This document shows positions 50,703 to 60,122 of a DNA stretch of 64,000 nt, piece by piece; positions within the stretch are counted from its first letter, which is position 1, and each line of letters starts with the position of its first letter. The notes below the pieces were generated by a model. The model searched no databases. It was not told where the DNA came from and saw only the letters and a list, made by a program, of their open reading frames with translations. The position numbers were made by a program, and so were the translations under genes. Source of the DNA: Terriglobus sp. TAA 43 (GTDB lineage: Bacteria > Acidobacteriota > Terriglobia > Terriglobales > Acidobacteriaceae); NCBI RefSeq assembly GCF_000800015.1, contig NZ_JUGR01000001.1:372001-436000 (forward strand), in the 5' to 3' direction.

Positions 50703-52994
50703 CTATCGTCCGGCAGGAGCGTTATTCCGCCACTTTGAATTGAGAGCCGCCAGCTTATCCGCCATTGAAGTTGGCTCCGGTTGTCGTTGCTGCTGCGGAC
50801 GTTCGCCACCGCCACGCTGTGGCCCCGTGCCACCCGGTGCAGGTTCCAGTGCTTTGATGGAGAGCGAGATGCGCTTCGTCTTGGCGTCGGCGCTCAGGAC
50901 CTTTGCCTTGACTAGTTGTCCGGCCTTCAGGGCTTCGCTCGGGTCTTTGATGTACTTGTGAGAAATCTCGGAGATGTGAACCAGGCCATCCTGATGCACG
51001 CCGATGTCTACGAACGCGCCAAACTTCGTCACGTTGGTGACCACGCCCTCCATCACCATGCCCGGTTCCACGTCCTGAATCTCACGCACGGCTTCATTGA
51101 AGGTGGGAGCGACGAACGTATCGCGAGGATCGCGCCCGGGCTTCTTCAATTCTTCAAGAATATCGTTCAGCGTGTAAGTGCCTGCGCCGAATGCGTCTGT
51201 CTTCACGCCAGTGAGCAGTTGCGGCTTGAGGATAAGGTCGTCGATCGAAGTGTTCAGAGATGACGCAATCTGTTCCACAAGTGCATACGATTCCGGATGA
51301 ACTGCGGTCGAGTCCAGCGGTTGTTCTCCATCGCGAATGCGTAGAAACCCTGCGGCCTGTTCAAACGTCTTCGGACCGATGCCGGATACCTCATGCAACT
51401 GCTTGCGTGATTGGAAGCGCCCGTTGGTATCGCGGAATTGCACGATGTTCAGCGCAATGCGTTCACTGATGCCGGCAACATAACGCAGAAGCGTCCAGGA
51501 TGCCGTGTTCAGATCAACGCCAACGCGGTTTACGCAGCTTTCAATCACGGCTTCCAACGACTGGTTCAACTGACGCTGATCCACGTCGTGCTGATACTGG
51601 CCGACGCCAATGGACTTCGGATCGACCTTCACGAGCTCAGAAAGCGGGTCCTGCAGACGACGTGCAATGGAGATAGCGCCACGCACGGTCAGGTCAAGGT
51701 CAGGGAACTCCTGACGCGCAACGTCCGACGCGGAATACACGCTGGCGCCCGACTCAGATACGGTGACCTTGAAGATGCCGCCGAGCTTGTGCTCTGCGAG
51801 GAAGTCGCGGACAAACGCATCGGTCTCGCGCGAGGCGGTGCCGTTGCCAATGGCGATGGCGCGGATGTTCTGCGAAGCCACCATGGCAGCCAGCTTTTGC
51901 GATGCTTCTTTCTCGCGACCAGTATGCGGATAGATCACATCATGCGCGAGGAACTTTCCTGTTTCATCCACGACGGCGATCTTGCAGCCGGTGCGCAGAC
52001 CAGGATCGATGCCCAGTACACGAATCGGTCCAGCAGGCGATGCCAGCAGAATATGCTGCAGGTTTTCACGGAAGACGTCGATGGCTTCCGTGTCGGAACG
52101 GCGCTTCAGCTCCAGTCGCAATTCGCCTTGAATGGAGGAGTTCAGAAGACGCTTCCAGCAATCTTCCACGGCAAGGTTAAGTTGCGGCGTCCAGTCGCCA
52201 TCGTTCTTCAGTACACGCGAACGGATGAGCGCCAGCATGCGTTCTTCTTCCGTTTCGATGAGCCAGTAAAGAACGTTTTCCGCTTCACCGCGACGCACAG
52301 CCAGCATGCGATGCGACGGGATGGTCTTCACCGGCTCGCGATACTCGTAGTACATCTTGAACTTTTCCTGCTCGTCCTTTGCGTCGAAGATCTTGCGGCT
52401 GATGATTAAGCCTTCTTCAAACATCACGTGACGGGTGGAGCGGCGTACTTCAGCATCTTCGCTGATGCGCTCTGCAACTATGTGGCGCGCGCCTTCCAAT
52501 GCATCGTCCACCGTGGCAACTTCTTTCACGGGATCGACCAGCGAAGTAGCGAGCGTCATCAGATCGAGTTCCGCAGGCTCCTGTGCCCACAGATAATCGG
52601 CCAGCGGCTCCAAGCCTTTTTCACGCGCGATAGTGGCCTTGGTGCGGCGCTTGGGCTTGAAGGGGAGATATAGATCTTCAAGCTCACTGCGATCCAGCGT
52701 GCCCAAGATCTTTGCCTTCAGTTCATCGGTCATCTTGCCCTGTTCCGTGATGGAGGACAGGACAGTCTCACGCCGCGACACGAACTCGCGGAAGTACGTG
52801 ATCTTTTCAGCAAGATCGCGAATCTGCACTTCGTCCAGGTTGCCTGTGGCTTCCTTGCGATAGCGCGCGATGAAGGGAACAGTCGAGCCCTCATCCACAA
52901 GACCCATGACGGCACGTACGCCGCTGAGTGGGATGTTCAGTTCCTGGGCAATGTGGAGGAGGATTTCCGGAGCGAGGGGTTGCACTTCAGGCAT
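50703..52994 (-). CDS. tex: Tex-family S1 RNA-binding transcription accessory protein
   Basis: A 763-aa protein. The N-terminus 'GSTVPFIARYRKEATGNLDEVQIRDL' and 'LEDLYLPFKPKRRTKATIAREKGLEPLAD' are Tex hallmarks. A YqgF-like RNase H fold follows ('VLGIDPGLRTGCKIAVVDETGKFL'), then helix-hairpin-helix segments ('RFQSRKQLHEVSGIGPKTFEQAAGFL') and an S1 domain at about 645-715 ('GMVMEGVVTNVTKFGAFVDIGV'). The tail is Gly/Gln/Pro-rich. Tex binds nucleic acid and affects transcription and stress responses in other bacteria. A hairpin at 53037-53064 separates it from the upstream cytochrome genes. Confidence 0.95.
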   Translation of the reverse strand: MPEVQPLAPEILLHIAQELNIPLSGVRAVMGLVDEGSTVPFIARYRKEATGNLDEVQIRDLAEKITYFREFVSRRETVLSSITEQGKMTDELKAKILGTLDRSELEDLYLPFKPKRRTKATIAREKGLEPLADYLWAQEPAELDLMTLATSLVDPVKEVATVDDALEGARHIVAERISEDAEVRRSTRHVMFEEGLIISRKIFDAKDEQEKFKMYYEYREPVKTIPSHRMLAVRRGEAENVLYWLIETEEERMLALIRSRVLKNDGDWTPQLNLAVEDCWKRLLNSSIQGELRLELKRRSDTEAIDVFRENLQHILLASPAGPIRVLGIDPGLRTGCKIAVVDETGKFLAHDVIYPHTGREKEASQKLAAMVASQNIRAIAIGNGTASRETDAFVRDFLAEHKLGGIFKVTVSESGASVYSASDVARQEFPDLDLTVRGAISIARRLQDPLSELVKVDPKSIGVGQYQHDVDQRQLNQSLEAVIESCVNRVGVDLNTASWTLLRYVAGISERIALNIVQFRDTNGRFQSRKQLHEVSGIGPKTFEQAAGFLRIRDGEQPLDSTAVHPESYALVEQIASSLNTSIDDLILKPQLLTGVKTDAFGAGTYTLNDILEELKKPGRDPRDTFVAPTFNEAVREIQDVEPGMVMEGVVTNVTKFGAFVDIGVHQDGLVHISEISHKYIKDPSEALKAGQLVKAKVLSADAKTKRISLSIKALEPAPGGTGPQRGGGERPQQQRQPEPTSMADKLAALNSKWRNNAPAGR

Positions 52995-53036
52995 ACCCGT
53001 TCATGGTACCGGGGAAGTCTTAGGAAAACTTGCTGT

Positions 53037-53064
53037 GCGCCACAATCCGCGAGGATTGTGGCGC
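53037..53064 (-). terminator. Hairpin after the cytochrome c maturation cluster
   Basis: GCGCCACAATCC (53037-53048) pairs fully with GGATTGTGGCGC (53053-53064), with a GCGA loop on the + strand. On the - strand it comes 6 bases after the stop at 53071; a weak TTTT follows about 10 bases later. It is probably a terminator, though the T-run is not adjacent. Confidence 0.65.
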
Positions 53065-53070
53065 AACGAG

Positions 53071-53337
53071 TCATGCGCGTTCGAGCGTATCGATTTCGCG
53101 AACGATGACAGCCGCTTCATCTTCCAGCATCGCGCGCTGGGTGGCGTAATCGTCTTCAGGATATTTGCCGGCCTTGTACTCGAAGTTGAGATCGCGCAGG
53201 TTGGCGAAGATCGATTCACGGCGTTCGCGGAGGAAGTCAATGCGCGACGTGGCGCGCTGAACGAAAGGATTCTTCTCCGGCCAGAATGTGTAGGCGAAGA
53301 CTCCAATAAGAAGTGCGATGCAGGCGACGTATGCCAT
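53071..53337 (-). CDS. Small membrane protein of the cytochrome c maturation cluster
   Basis: An 88-aa protein from ATG 53337; the upstream frame overlaps ccmH and is unlikely. One N-terminal membrane helix ('MAYVACIALLIGVFAYTFWP') is followed by a charged helical tail ('RIDFLRERRESIFANLRDLNFEYKAGKYPEDDYATQRAMLEDE'). The pattern 'hLRDLxFEYxxGKhxEEDY' is seen in small proteins beside ccm genes and recalls the start of CcmI, so a role in apocytochrome handling is a reasonable guess. The gene starts 4 bases after the ccmH stop. Confidence 0.8.
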   Translation of the reverse strand: MAYVACIALLIGVFAYTFWPEKNPFVQRATSRIDFLRERRESIFANLRDLNFEYKAGKYPEDDYATQRAMLEDEAAVIVREIDTLERA

Positions 53338-53341
53338 AGGG

Positions 53342-53824
53342 TTAGTACTCCGTCTCGTGGCGGATGCGCTCGCGCACAGCGTCATTTTCCGGGCTGTAGG
53401 GGATAGAAGGTGCACCGGCAACAGCGATCATGTGACGGCCCTTCCAGCGGCGAACGAGCAATGCCGTACCGCCAAGCGCGAGGATGAAGACGACGACAGG
53501 CGTGATCCACGCCGCGTTATCAAAACCGCCGCGAATAGGCGCTGCGAGCACGGTAGGACCATATTTCGCAACGAACCAGTTGAAGACGCTGGTGTCGCTG
53601 CCGCCCCCTGCAACTTGCACGCGGAGTTCCTTGATCATGCGATCGCTGTCCGGGCAACCAACGTGATTGCACTCCAGCAGAATCTGTCCGCAGCCGCAGA
53701 CGCACATCATCTTGTGGCCGATGGAAGAGAACTTCTCGTCGGTGCTGCCTGCGCCAATGGTGGCGAGTGCGATGGTGAAGACAAACACCATCTGCAGGAC
53801 ACGATTGCGTAGTAGTTTGCGCAT
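53342..53824 (-). CDS. ccmH: CcmH-type apocytochrome c thiol oxidoreductase
   Basis: A 160-aa protein with a signal/anchor helix at the start, the CcmH-like Cys segment 'HKMMCVCGCGQILLECNHVGC', a three-helix region and a second membrane helix near residues 105-128 ('ITPVVVFILALGGTALLV'). The usual motif is LRCxxCQ; here it is CVCGCGQ with additional Cys, so the active pair cannot be fixed by eye. ATG 53824 overlaps the ccmF stop by one base; TTG 53827 is an alternative. CcmH reduces the apocytochrome heme-binding cysteines. Confidence 0.85.
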   Translation of the reverse strand: MRKLLRNRVLQMVFVFTIALATIGAGSTDEKFSSIGHKMMCVCGCGQILLECNHVGCPDSDRMIKELRVQVAGGGSDTSVFNWFVAKYGPTVLAAPIRGGFDNAAWITPVVVFILALGGTALLVRRWKGRHMIAVAGAPSIPYSPENDAVRERIRHETEY

Positions 53825-55893
53825 CAATCGCCTCCTGCGGCTACCAGTTCACGCGGTTCAGCCGGTGCTGGTTTGTTGCTCAGTTGCGTGCGCAGACCGG
53901 GAAGCAGTGCGAGAACGGTTCCTGCAAAGACGATGGCCACACCAGCCCAGATCCAGCTCACGAGCGGGTTCAGGAAGACCTTGATGATGGGCTTGTTCGT
54001 GTCGTTATTGCGGCCTTCGAAGATGACGTATAGATCGCGCAGCACTGTCGAATGGATTGCGACGATGGTTGATGTCGTCTGGCTCGCAGTGTAGAAGCGG
54101 CGTTCCGGTGTCATCTGGCCAATCTTCTTATCGCCGCGATAAACATCGAGCAGAGCGAAGTCGGTGTCGTAGTTCGGATTGGAATCTTCGGTGTAGCTCT
54201 GGCAGATCAGTTTGTAGTTGCCGATGGTGAGCGAGTCGCCATAGCCCATCTCCATCTCGTGCTGCTGATTGAACGCACCACCCGCAAGCCCGATGAAGAG
54301 GATGACAATGCCGAAGTGGACGATGTAGCCACCATAACGGCGGTTGTTGCGCATCGTCAGTGTCCAGACGGCTGCGGGAAGGCTCTTGCCGGATTGCGTG
54401 CGAACAACATTCGCACCGCGCAGGAACTCTGCGGCGATGGCCACGATGACACCTGCTCCGATGGAGAAGCAGACGAGTGCGTAAAGCTGACCTTCAAGGT
54501 CATCCTTCGATGCTGACCACGGGTGCATACCGGTGGCCATGAGGATGACAGCGGTACCAACGATGGCGACGCAGGGCAATACAAAATTGCGGCGGATGGA
54601 GCGAAGGGAAGTCGCGCGCCATGCCAGCAGCGGGCCTATGCCGGTGAGAATAAGAAGGAACAGGCCAATTGGCACCGCCACCTTATTGAAGAACGGCGGT
54701 CCCATGGTGACCTTCGATCCCTGCACATATTCGCTAAGGACGGGGAAGAGCGTCCCGAAGAGAACGGTGAAGCAAGCAACGAGAAGCACAAGATTGTTGA
54801 AGAGGAAGCTGCTCTCGCGGCTTACCACGGATTCAAGCTTGTGTTCTGAAGTGAGGTGGCTGCTCTGGCGGAAGAACACGAACAGGCAGACCGCGAAGAT
54901 GATGCAGAGGAATGTGGTGAACCAGTCACCGATGCTGCTCTGCGCAAACGCGTGGACGCTGCTGACGAGGCCGGAGCGCGTCAGATCGGTTCCAAGGATG
55001 GTCAGCATGAACGTGAGGAAGATGAGCCATACGTTCCACTTCTTCATCATGCCGCGCTTCTCCTGCATCATGACCGAGTGCAGGAAGGCGGTAGCGGTGA
55101 GCCAGGGTAGAAACGATGCGTTTTCAACCGGGTCCCATCCCCAGTAGCCGCCCCATCCAAGCACCGCATAAGCCCAGTGCATACCAAGCGAGATACCGAC
55201 GGTAAGGAACAGCCACGTCACAAGCGTCCAGCGACGGGTGATGCGGATCCACTTTTCGCCAGGGTAGCGCATCATGAGCGCGCCAAGTGCGAAGGCAAAG
55301 GGAACGGTGAAGCCCACATAACCCAGGTACAGCATGGGGGGATGGATCACCATTTCCACGTATTGCAGCAGTGGGTTCAAACCATTGCCGTCGGCAGGGA
55401 TGGGGCCTTTGGTGAGCGAGAAGGGTTCTGCTGCGAAGTTCAGCAGAGCGAGGAAGAAGATTTGCGGCGCCGCAAGAATGGTCGACGCATAGGCGAATAG
55501 GCGGACATCCGTCTTATGGCGCAGGCGCAGCACGAAGCCGTATCCCGATAGAAGGAACGACCACAGCAGCAAAGAGCCTTCCTGTCCGCTCCAAAGAGCG
55601 GAGAACTTGTACATCGGGTTCAGCGCGATGTTTGTGTGCTCGCGGATGTACTCGACGGAAAAGTCGTTGGTGAAGGCTGCCCAGACGAGGGCAAAGGCCG
55701 CGCAAAGCACTGCAATAAAGCTGGCGACGCCGGCACGACGAGCGGTTTCGCTTAGTCGCTCAGCCGAGATGCGAAGTTGCATCCCCTTGGCCATGGCGAA
55801 AAGTGCGAAGCTGCCCGCGAAAAATGTATAGGCGGCGAGGCACAGCGCCAGAAGCAGCGCAAAGGTGCCGAAAGTAGGCATGGGATGAGGCAT
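53824..55893 (-). CDS. ccmF: CcmF, cytochrome c heme lyase subunit
   Basis: A 689-aa multi-pass membrane protein. The heme-handling Trp-rich motif is 'WGGYWGWDPVENASFLPWL' (near residue 245), preceded by 'GWAYAVLG'-like context and followed by a conserved 'LHSVMMQEKRGMM'. More than twelve hydrophobic segments are visible, plus a periplasmic C-terminal loop. AGGA lies 6 bases before ATG 55893. CcmF attaches heme to apocytochromes in System I; cytochrome P460 at 37999 would be a client. The CcmA-E genes are not in the window. Confidence 0.95.
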   Translation of the reverse strand: MPHPMPTFGTFALLLALCLAAYTFFAGSFALFAMAKGMQLRISAERLSETARRAGVASFIAVLCAAFALVWAAFTNDFSVEYIREHTNIALNPMYKFSALWSGQEGSLLLWSFLLSGYGFVLRLRHKTDVRLFAYASTILAAPQIFFLALLNFAAEPFSLTKGPIPADGNGLNPLLQYVEMVIHPPMLYLGYVGFTVPFAFALGALMMRYPGEKWIRITRRWTLVTWLFLTVGISLGMHWAYAVLGWGGYWGWDPVENASFLPWLTATAFLHSVMMQEKRGMMKKWNVWLIFLTFMLTILGTDLTRSGLVSSVHAFAQSSIGDWFTTFLCIIFAVCLFVFFRQSSHLTSEHKLESVVSRESSFLFNNLVLLVACFTVLFGTLFPVLSEYVQGSKVTMGPPFFNKVAVPIGLFLLILTGIGPLLAWRATSLRSIRRNFVLPCVAIVGTAVILMATGMHPWSASKDDLEGQLYALVCFSIGAGVIVAIAAEFLRGANVVRTQSGKSLPAAVWTLTMRNNRRYGGYIVHFGIVILFIGLAGGAFNQQHEMEMGYGDSLTIGNYKLICQSYTEDSNPNYDTDFALLDVYRGDKKIGQMTPERRFYTASQTTSTIVAIHSTVLRDLYVIFEGRNNDTNKPIIKVFLNPLVSWIWAGVAIVFAGTVLALLPGLRTQLSNKPAPAEPRELVAAGGD

Positions 55894-55954
55894 GGATGTC
55901 CTGCGCTATGCGCGTAGGTTCATTGTCTCAGGTGCGCGACGACAGGTGCAAACG

Positions 55955-56344
55955 TCACGCGGGCTGCCGCTCCGGTATCCGGCAGTTAACCAGCCGGTCG
56001 ACGGAAGCAAGCAGATTATCCGGCAGCAAAGGCTTCAGCCGGAAGGTCACATGGAGGCCCCGATACTCCTCTTCTGCTTCTTCCAGGCCGCTGATGACCA
56101 AAACCGGAAGATCAGGTTGCAGGGTACGGAGTTCGCGGACGAATTCGGCGCCACTCATGCCGGGCATGATGTGGTCAGTGATGACAAGCTGGATTTCGGC
56201 GGGGAAATCGTTGTCACGGAACTGTTGCAGAGCACGCAGGGGGTTCAGAACGGGAATGACGAAATACCCAGCGCGCTTGAGGATCGTCTGTCGCGTGGCG
56301 GCCTGGATGGCATTGTCGTCAATCAGAAGTACAGTTGCTTCCAT
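55955..56344 (-). CDS. Single-domain response regulator (receiver only)
   Basis: A 129-aa protein from ATG 56344. It has the acidic pair ('VLLIDDNAIQAATRQ'), the phospho-acceptor Asp in 'LVITDHIMPGMSGAEF', the switch Ser in 'VLVISGLEEAEEEY' and the conserved Lys in 'FRLKPLLPDNLL'. There is no output domain, so it must act by binding a partner or in a phosphorelay. It lies 61 bases before ccmF on the same strand and divergent from the kinase at 56759; no histidine kinase is near. Confidence 0.88.
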   Translation of the reverse strand: MEATVLLIDDNAIQAATRQTILKRAGYFVIPVLNPLRALQQFRDNDFPAEIQLVITDHIMPGMSGAEFVRELRTLQPDLPVLVISGLEEAEEEYRGLHVTFRLKPLLPDNLLASVDRLVNCRIPERQPA

Positions 56345-56758
56345 CGATGTTTCTATTCCTCTGCGGGTGTTGCTCTTGTTGTGAACTGGCCTGCGTATCT
56401 GGAGATTTCCAACTTCAGATGCCAATGTTGCCACAACAGCAGCCCCGCAATAGGTTATTTTTACAGGTGCTTTCCTGCGTGAAAAGGCAGGCTCGGAAGG
56501 AAAACGGGGTATTTTCCCGATAAAACGGGCAGTTGCAATGATTTATGCGGTCTGCGAATAAATTCCCGACAGTGGGAAGAATCTTCGCGGATACCCGTGG
56601 ACAGGCAGTTTTTCCGGCTTTCGGGAAGCTGTTGGCGTTTCAGTTAACGGTCGAGGTCGGTCTTCATCGCCCTGCTGAATTAATCCGAAAAGGGAACGCT
56701 GGAAGTCTGTATCTAGCTCTTCACGGTGTAACGCACTCATCCTTGCGATAATGAGGCT
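56345..56758. other. 414-base gap between the divergent response regulator and kinase genes
   Basis: No convincing gene or RNA was found; short open frames here have no ribosome site or family resemblance. It must hold the two divergent promoters. The repeat AAAACGGG occurs twice about 20 bases apart near 56500-56530. A GATAAT hexamer lies 8 bases before the kinase start, which would give a very short or absent leader, but no -35 partner is clear. Confidence 0.5.
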
Positions 56759-59215
56759 ATGAAGCACCGCGTCATTGAACACTATGAGCTGGTCCGAAAG
56801 CTAGGGGCTGGCGGAAGTGGCGTGGTCTATCTGGCCAACGACACGCAGCTGCAGCGGCCTGTCGTATTGAAGCTGCTGCAACGCGGCGCCCTGACGGAAG
56901 AGCAGATGCGGACCACCTATCTGCGTGAGGCGCGGTTGGCTTCTGCCATTGACCATCCCAATGTTTGCTCAATCTATGACGTGGGTGAGTCGGACGACGA
57001 AGCCTACATCGTGATGCAGTATGTCCCGGGCAAGCCACTGGACAAACTGATCGAGGGTGGACCGGCGTCGGTAGAGTTGGTGCTCTCCGTCGGTATCCAG
57101 ATGGCGGACGGCTTGTCTGCTGCGCACTCGCTCGGCATCTTCCATCGCGATCTGAAGCCGGCGAACGCCATCCTAACCGATGGCGGTCTGGTGAAGATTC
57201 TGGATTTCGGCCTGGCTCGGCGCATCAACATGGAAGATGTTGAGTTCGATCCAGCGCGGTCGAATCCTAGGACACCTCCGCCGGATGCGAAGTACACAGC
57301 TCGTGGCGGCACCCTGGCGTATATGGCTCCGGAGCAGTTTGTAACGGGGCAGTCGTCGGTGCAGAGCGATATCTTTGCGCTGGGTGTCGTGCTGTACGAG
57401 TTGCTGACGGGCCGACATCCATTCCATCGGCCGGATGCTCCTGATTTTCAGAGCATTCGCGCGATTCAGTTCGCGGAACCGCCTTCAATTCATGAGCTTG
57501 CACCAAATACGCCGGTAGAGCTTGAAAGTGCAATTTTGCATTGCCTGGAAAAACAACCTGCAGCACGATTTGCGTCGGCTGCAGAGTTGCGCGAGAGCCT
57601 GCGGACCATTCTGAAAGCGAACGAACTGGATTCGCTGGTGGTGCCGAGCGCCAGCATGCCCGCATCGGCCTCGCTGGACTTCAAGACGCCGGAAGAGGAG
57701 AAGCGATCAACTGGTTTCCTGTCGATGCTGGCGGAGCGGTTCCGTGAGAGCGGTGGCAATGAACAGCAGAACACGATTGTGGTGCTGCCATTTGTAAACA
57801 TGGGCCCTGCGAACTCAGCGCCGCTGTATGGACATGCACTGGCCGATGCGATCAGCGCGAGGTTGGCGCGTATGCAATCGCTGGTGGTCCGGCCTACAAG
57901 TGCATTGATGAATGTCCCGGCGCGCCAGCTTGATCCTTTGAGCATCGGGCGAAAGCTGGTGGTGCAATACGTCGTAGCCGGAAGCTTTCTGAAGGGCGAG
58001 AGCGGCTTTGATCTCAATTGGCAGATGCTGGATGTTCCGGCGCAGGCCGTGCGTGCAGGCGGTTCCATCAATGTAGAGTCATTCGATCTGATTGCTGTTC
58101 AGAACGAGATCAGCACGGAGATTTTCGGTGCGCTGCGAGGTAGTGCCACGGTCCGGATCGGGGGACGCAATCAGCAGGAGCATCCGCATTCGTTGAATGA
58201 GGAGCTCTCAGAGGAGTATCTGCAGGCCCGCGCGGTATTGAGTACGTTCATGTCGCGTACGGGTGCCCTGGAAGATTTGGAACGTGCCCGCAAGCTGTTT
58301 GAGGATGTCACTCTGCGAGATCCTTCATACGCGGCCGCCTGGACCGGGCTTGGCGTGACCCATCTGCAATACGCGCGACATGGCCTGGGCGGACAGATGC
58401 ACCTACTGGAGACGCGGCGTGCCCTGGATAAGGCGCTTTCGCTTGACCCGGCTTCGGTCGAGGCCAATCTGTATCGCGTGTACATGTTGCTCTCTCGTGG
58501 CGAGAAGGAAAGCGCTCGCCACGGCATCGCGCACTTATTGCAGTCAGCAGGCAATGATTGGAACGTCCATCGTGTGGCCGGTATGACGCTGCGCAGCGAT
58601 GGTCAGTACGCCGAAGCGTTGCGTGAGTTCGGTATTGCGCTGCAACAGAACCCTGCGGATGCCGCTGTGATCTACAACCATCGCGCGCGTGTGCTGCAGT
58701 ATCAGAACCAGTTAGAACTAGCCGATGACGAACTGGAAAAGGGGCTTGCGCTGGAGCCGAAGCAGCCACTGCTTCGGATTTCGCGCGGCTATCAATTGAT
58801 GCGGCTGGGGCGTCTCTCCGAGGCAATTGACGCGTTGGAAGAAGTCATCGCAGAAGACGCCACCATGCGCATTGTGTTTCCGACGATTGCCATGTGCTAT
58901 GTGCAACTTGGCGATCGCGCCAAAGCGGCAACGTTCATCGTGGATGAGACGATGGCTGCGGCTGAAGCAGACAGCGAGATGGCGTATCGACTTGCCACAT
59001 ACTTCGCTGTCGATGGCGAAGCAGGTGAGGCGCTGCATTGGCTTCGTCGCGCGGTATACCTGGGCAACGAAAACTACCCGTGGTTTGCGAAAAACCCGGC
59101 CTGGGCTAAGTTGCAGGGTAACAGCGATTTCGAGCTGATCCTGAATGATTTGAAGAAGATCTTCAAGCGCAACACGAAGACGTGGAAGCGATTGCTGGGG
59201 CAGTTAACACGCTAG
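56759..59215 (+). CDS. Serine/threonine protein kinase with FlgO/TolB-like and TPR domains
   Basis: An 818-aa protein. Kinase domain (about 8-280): glycine loop 'LGAGGSGVVYLA', ATP Lys K38, catalytic H129-R-D131 in 'FHRDLKPAN', D149-F-G151 and 'GTLAYMAPEQF'. No membrane helix follows. Residues about 340-460 ('TIVVLPFVNMGP...YGHALADAISARLARMQSLVVRP') resemble the FlgO/adenylate-cyclase-associated domain, and about 490-800 are TPR repeats ('YAAAWTGLGVTHLQYARHG', 'DAAVIYNHRARVLQYQNQLELA'). The layout is common in Acidobacteria. It is probably cytoplasmic and signals through TPR-bound partners. ATG has GAGG only 2 bases upstream. Confidence 0.92.
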   Translation: MKHRVIEHYELVRKLGAGGSGVVYLANDTQLQRPVVLKLLQRGALTEEQMRTTYLREARLASAIDHPNVCSIYDVGESDDEAYIVMQYVPGKPLDKLIEGGPASVELVLSVGIQMADGLSAAHSLGIFHRDLKPANAILTDGGLVKILDFGLARRINMEDVEFDPARSNPRTPPPDAKYTARGGTLAYMAPEQFVTGQSSVQSDIFALGVVLYELLTGRHPFHRPDAPDFQSIRAIQFAEPPSIHELAPNTPVELESAILHCLEKQPAARFASAAELRESLRTILKANELDSLVVPSASMPASASLDFKTPEEEKRSTGFLSMLAERFRESGGNEQQNTIVVLPFVNMGPANSAPLYGHALADAISARLARMQSLVVRPTSALMNVPARQLDPLSIGRKLVVQYVVAGSFLKGESGFDLNWQMLDVPAQAVRAGGSINVESFDLIAVQNEISTEIFGALRGSATVRIGGRNQQEHPHSLNEELSEEYLQARAVLSTFMSRTGALEDLERARKLFEDVTLRDPSYAAAWTGLGVTHLQYARHGLGGQMHLLETRRALDKALSLDPASVEANLYRVYMLLSRGEKESARHGIAHLLQSAGNDWNVHRVAGMTLRSDGQYAEALREFGIALQQNPADAAVIYNHRARVLQYQNQLELADDELEKGLALEPKQPLLRISRGYQLMRLGRLSEAIDALEEVIAEDATMRIVFPTIAMCYVQLGDRAKAATFIVDETMAAAEADSEMAYRLATYFAVDGEAGEALHWLRRAVYLGNENYPWFAKNPAWAKLQGNSDFELILNDLKKIFKRNTKTWKRLLGQLTR

Positions 59216-59231
59216 ATTCGCTACGGTTTCC

Positions 59232-59585
59232 TTATTGGCTGGAACTGTGACTCCGGAAGCCGAGCCACAGAATCAAGACGCCGAACTGTGCCAGCAGCAC
59301 CATCTGAAAGGTCATCCACGTGGAGGATGTCCGAGTGGCAGGTGAGATGACCAGCATGAGCACCAGCAGCAAGCCAAGCGCAACAAAGATGGCTCTGCGT
59401 CCATACTCGGGCGCACTAACAACGGCGTTCGCAAAACGCTGACGCGGTCTTGATTCTTGCGGAACGCGTGCCATTACTCGGGCTGCGAAATCCTCCGGTG
59501 CAACAATCTGAGGCGATGTTTCCAGCGCGCGGAGGAGTGCGACGTTGAACTCATCCTGCGGGTCTTGTGCGTCTTTCGTCATCAT
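59232..59585 (-). CDS. Membrane protein co-translated with the ECF sigma factor, possible anti-sigma
   Basis: A 117-aa protein. ATG 59585 overlaps the sigma stop (ATGA) and lies 6 bases after GGAGAGGAGG. The N-terminal ~60 residues are soluble ('EFNVALLRALETSPQIVAPEDFAARVMARVP'), similar in style to the helical start of anti-sigma proteins, followed by two membrane helices ('AIFVALGLLLVLMLVIS' and 'FQMVLLAQFGVLILWLG'). There is no zinc-binding HxxxCxxC motif, so it is not a classical ZAS protein. Its placement is that of an anti-sigma factor; that role is inference. Confidence 0.8.
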   Translation of the reverse strand: MMTKDAQDPQDEFNVALLRALETSPQIVAPEDFAARVMARVPQESRPRQRFANAVVSAPEYGRRAIFVALGLLLVLMLVISPATRTSSTWMTFQMVLLAQFGVLILWLGFRSHSSSQ

Positions 59586-60115
59586 TGCCATCCTCCTCTC
59601 CGTTCCAGTGCTGTTCTTAGCTTATTCCTGCCGCGGTGCAGATGCGTTCGGACAGTGCCGATAGGGAGTCGAAGTGACTCCGCGATCTGCTGGTAACTTC
59701 GTTCCTCCTGATGGTAGAGCACGAGGATAGAACGCTCGACAGCGCTGAGTTTCCCCATCTCTTCTTCGACACGCAGTTGCAGCTCGCGCGTTGCCAGTTC
59801 CTGCTCAGCGTTTGGCGATGGATGATGCAGGCGATCTTCCCATCCGCTGGTCTCGTCGGAGATCGAAGTGTGACGCTGATCAATACGCTTGCGGCGCTTC
59901 CATTCATCCTGCGCCACGTTCACCACGATGCGATGCAGATACGTGGTGAGAAGCGCTTCGCCGCGGAAGGATGGCAATGCCCGATAGAGCCGCAGGAAGA
60001 CATCCTGAGCCAGATCGTCCACATTCTCCCGTGAGCCGGTGAGGCGGACGAGCATGCGAAACACCATATCCTGATGCTGTGTGACCACCTGCTCGAAGCT
60101 GGCTTGATCGTTCAA
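59582..60115 (-). CDS. ECF-type RNA polymerase sigma factor
   Basis: A 177-aa sigma-70 family protein with region 2 ('HQDMVFRMLVRLTGSRENVDDLAQDVFLRLYRAL') and region 4 ('SAVERSILVLYHQEERSYQQIAESLRLPIGTVRTHLHRGR'). The start at 60115 is TTG with no ribosome site. A promoter of the expected type ends only about 8 bases upstream, so the mRNA may begin at or near the TTG (leaderless). The gene is followed by the membrane protein with a 4-base overlap. Confidence 0.93.
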   Translation of the reverse strand: MNDQASFEQVVTQHQDMVFRMLVRLTGSRENVDDLAQDVFLRLYRALPSFRGEALLTTYLHRIVVNVAQDEWKRRKRIDQRHTSISDETSGWEDRLHHPSPNAEQELATRELQLRVEEEMGKLSAVERSILVLYHQEERSYQQIAESLRLPIGTVRTHLHRGRNKLRTALERRGGWQ

Positions 60116-60122
60116 GAGAGGG

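Noticed and set aside
51411-52409. 332-codon open frame on the + strand
   Set aside because: It is antisense to tex and follows from codon bias; no recognisable domain.
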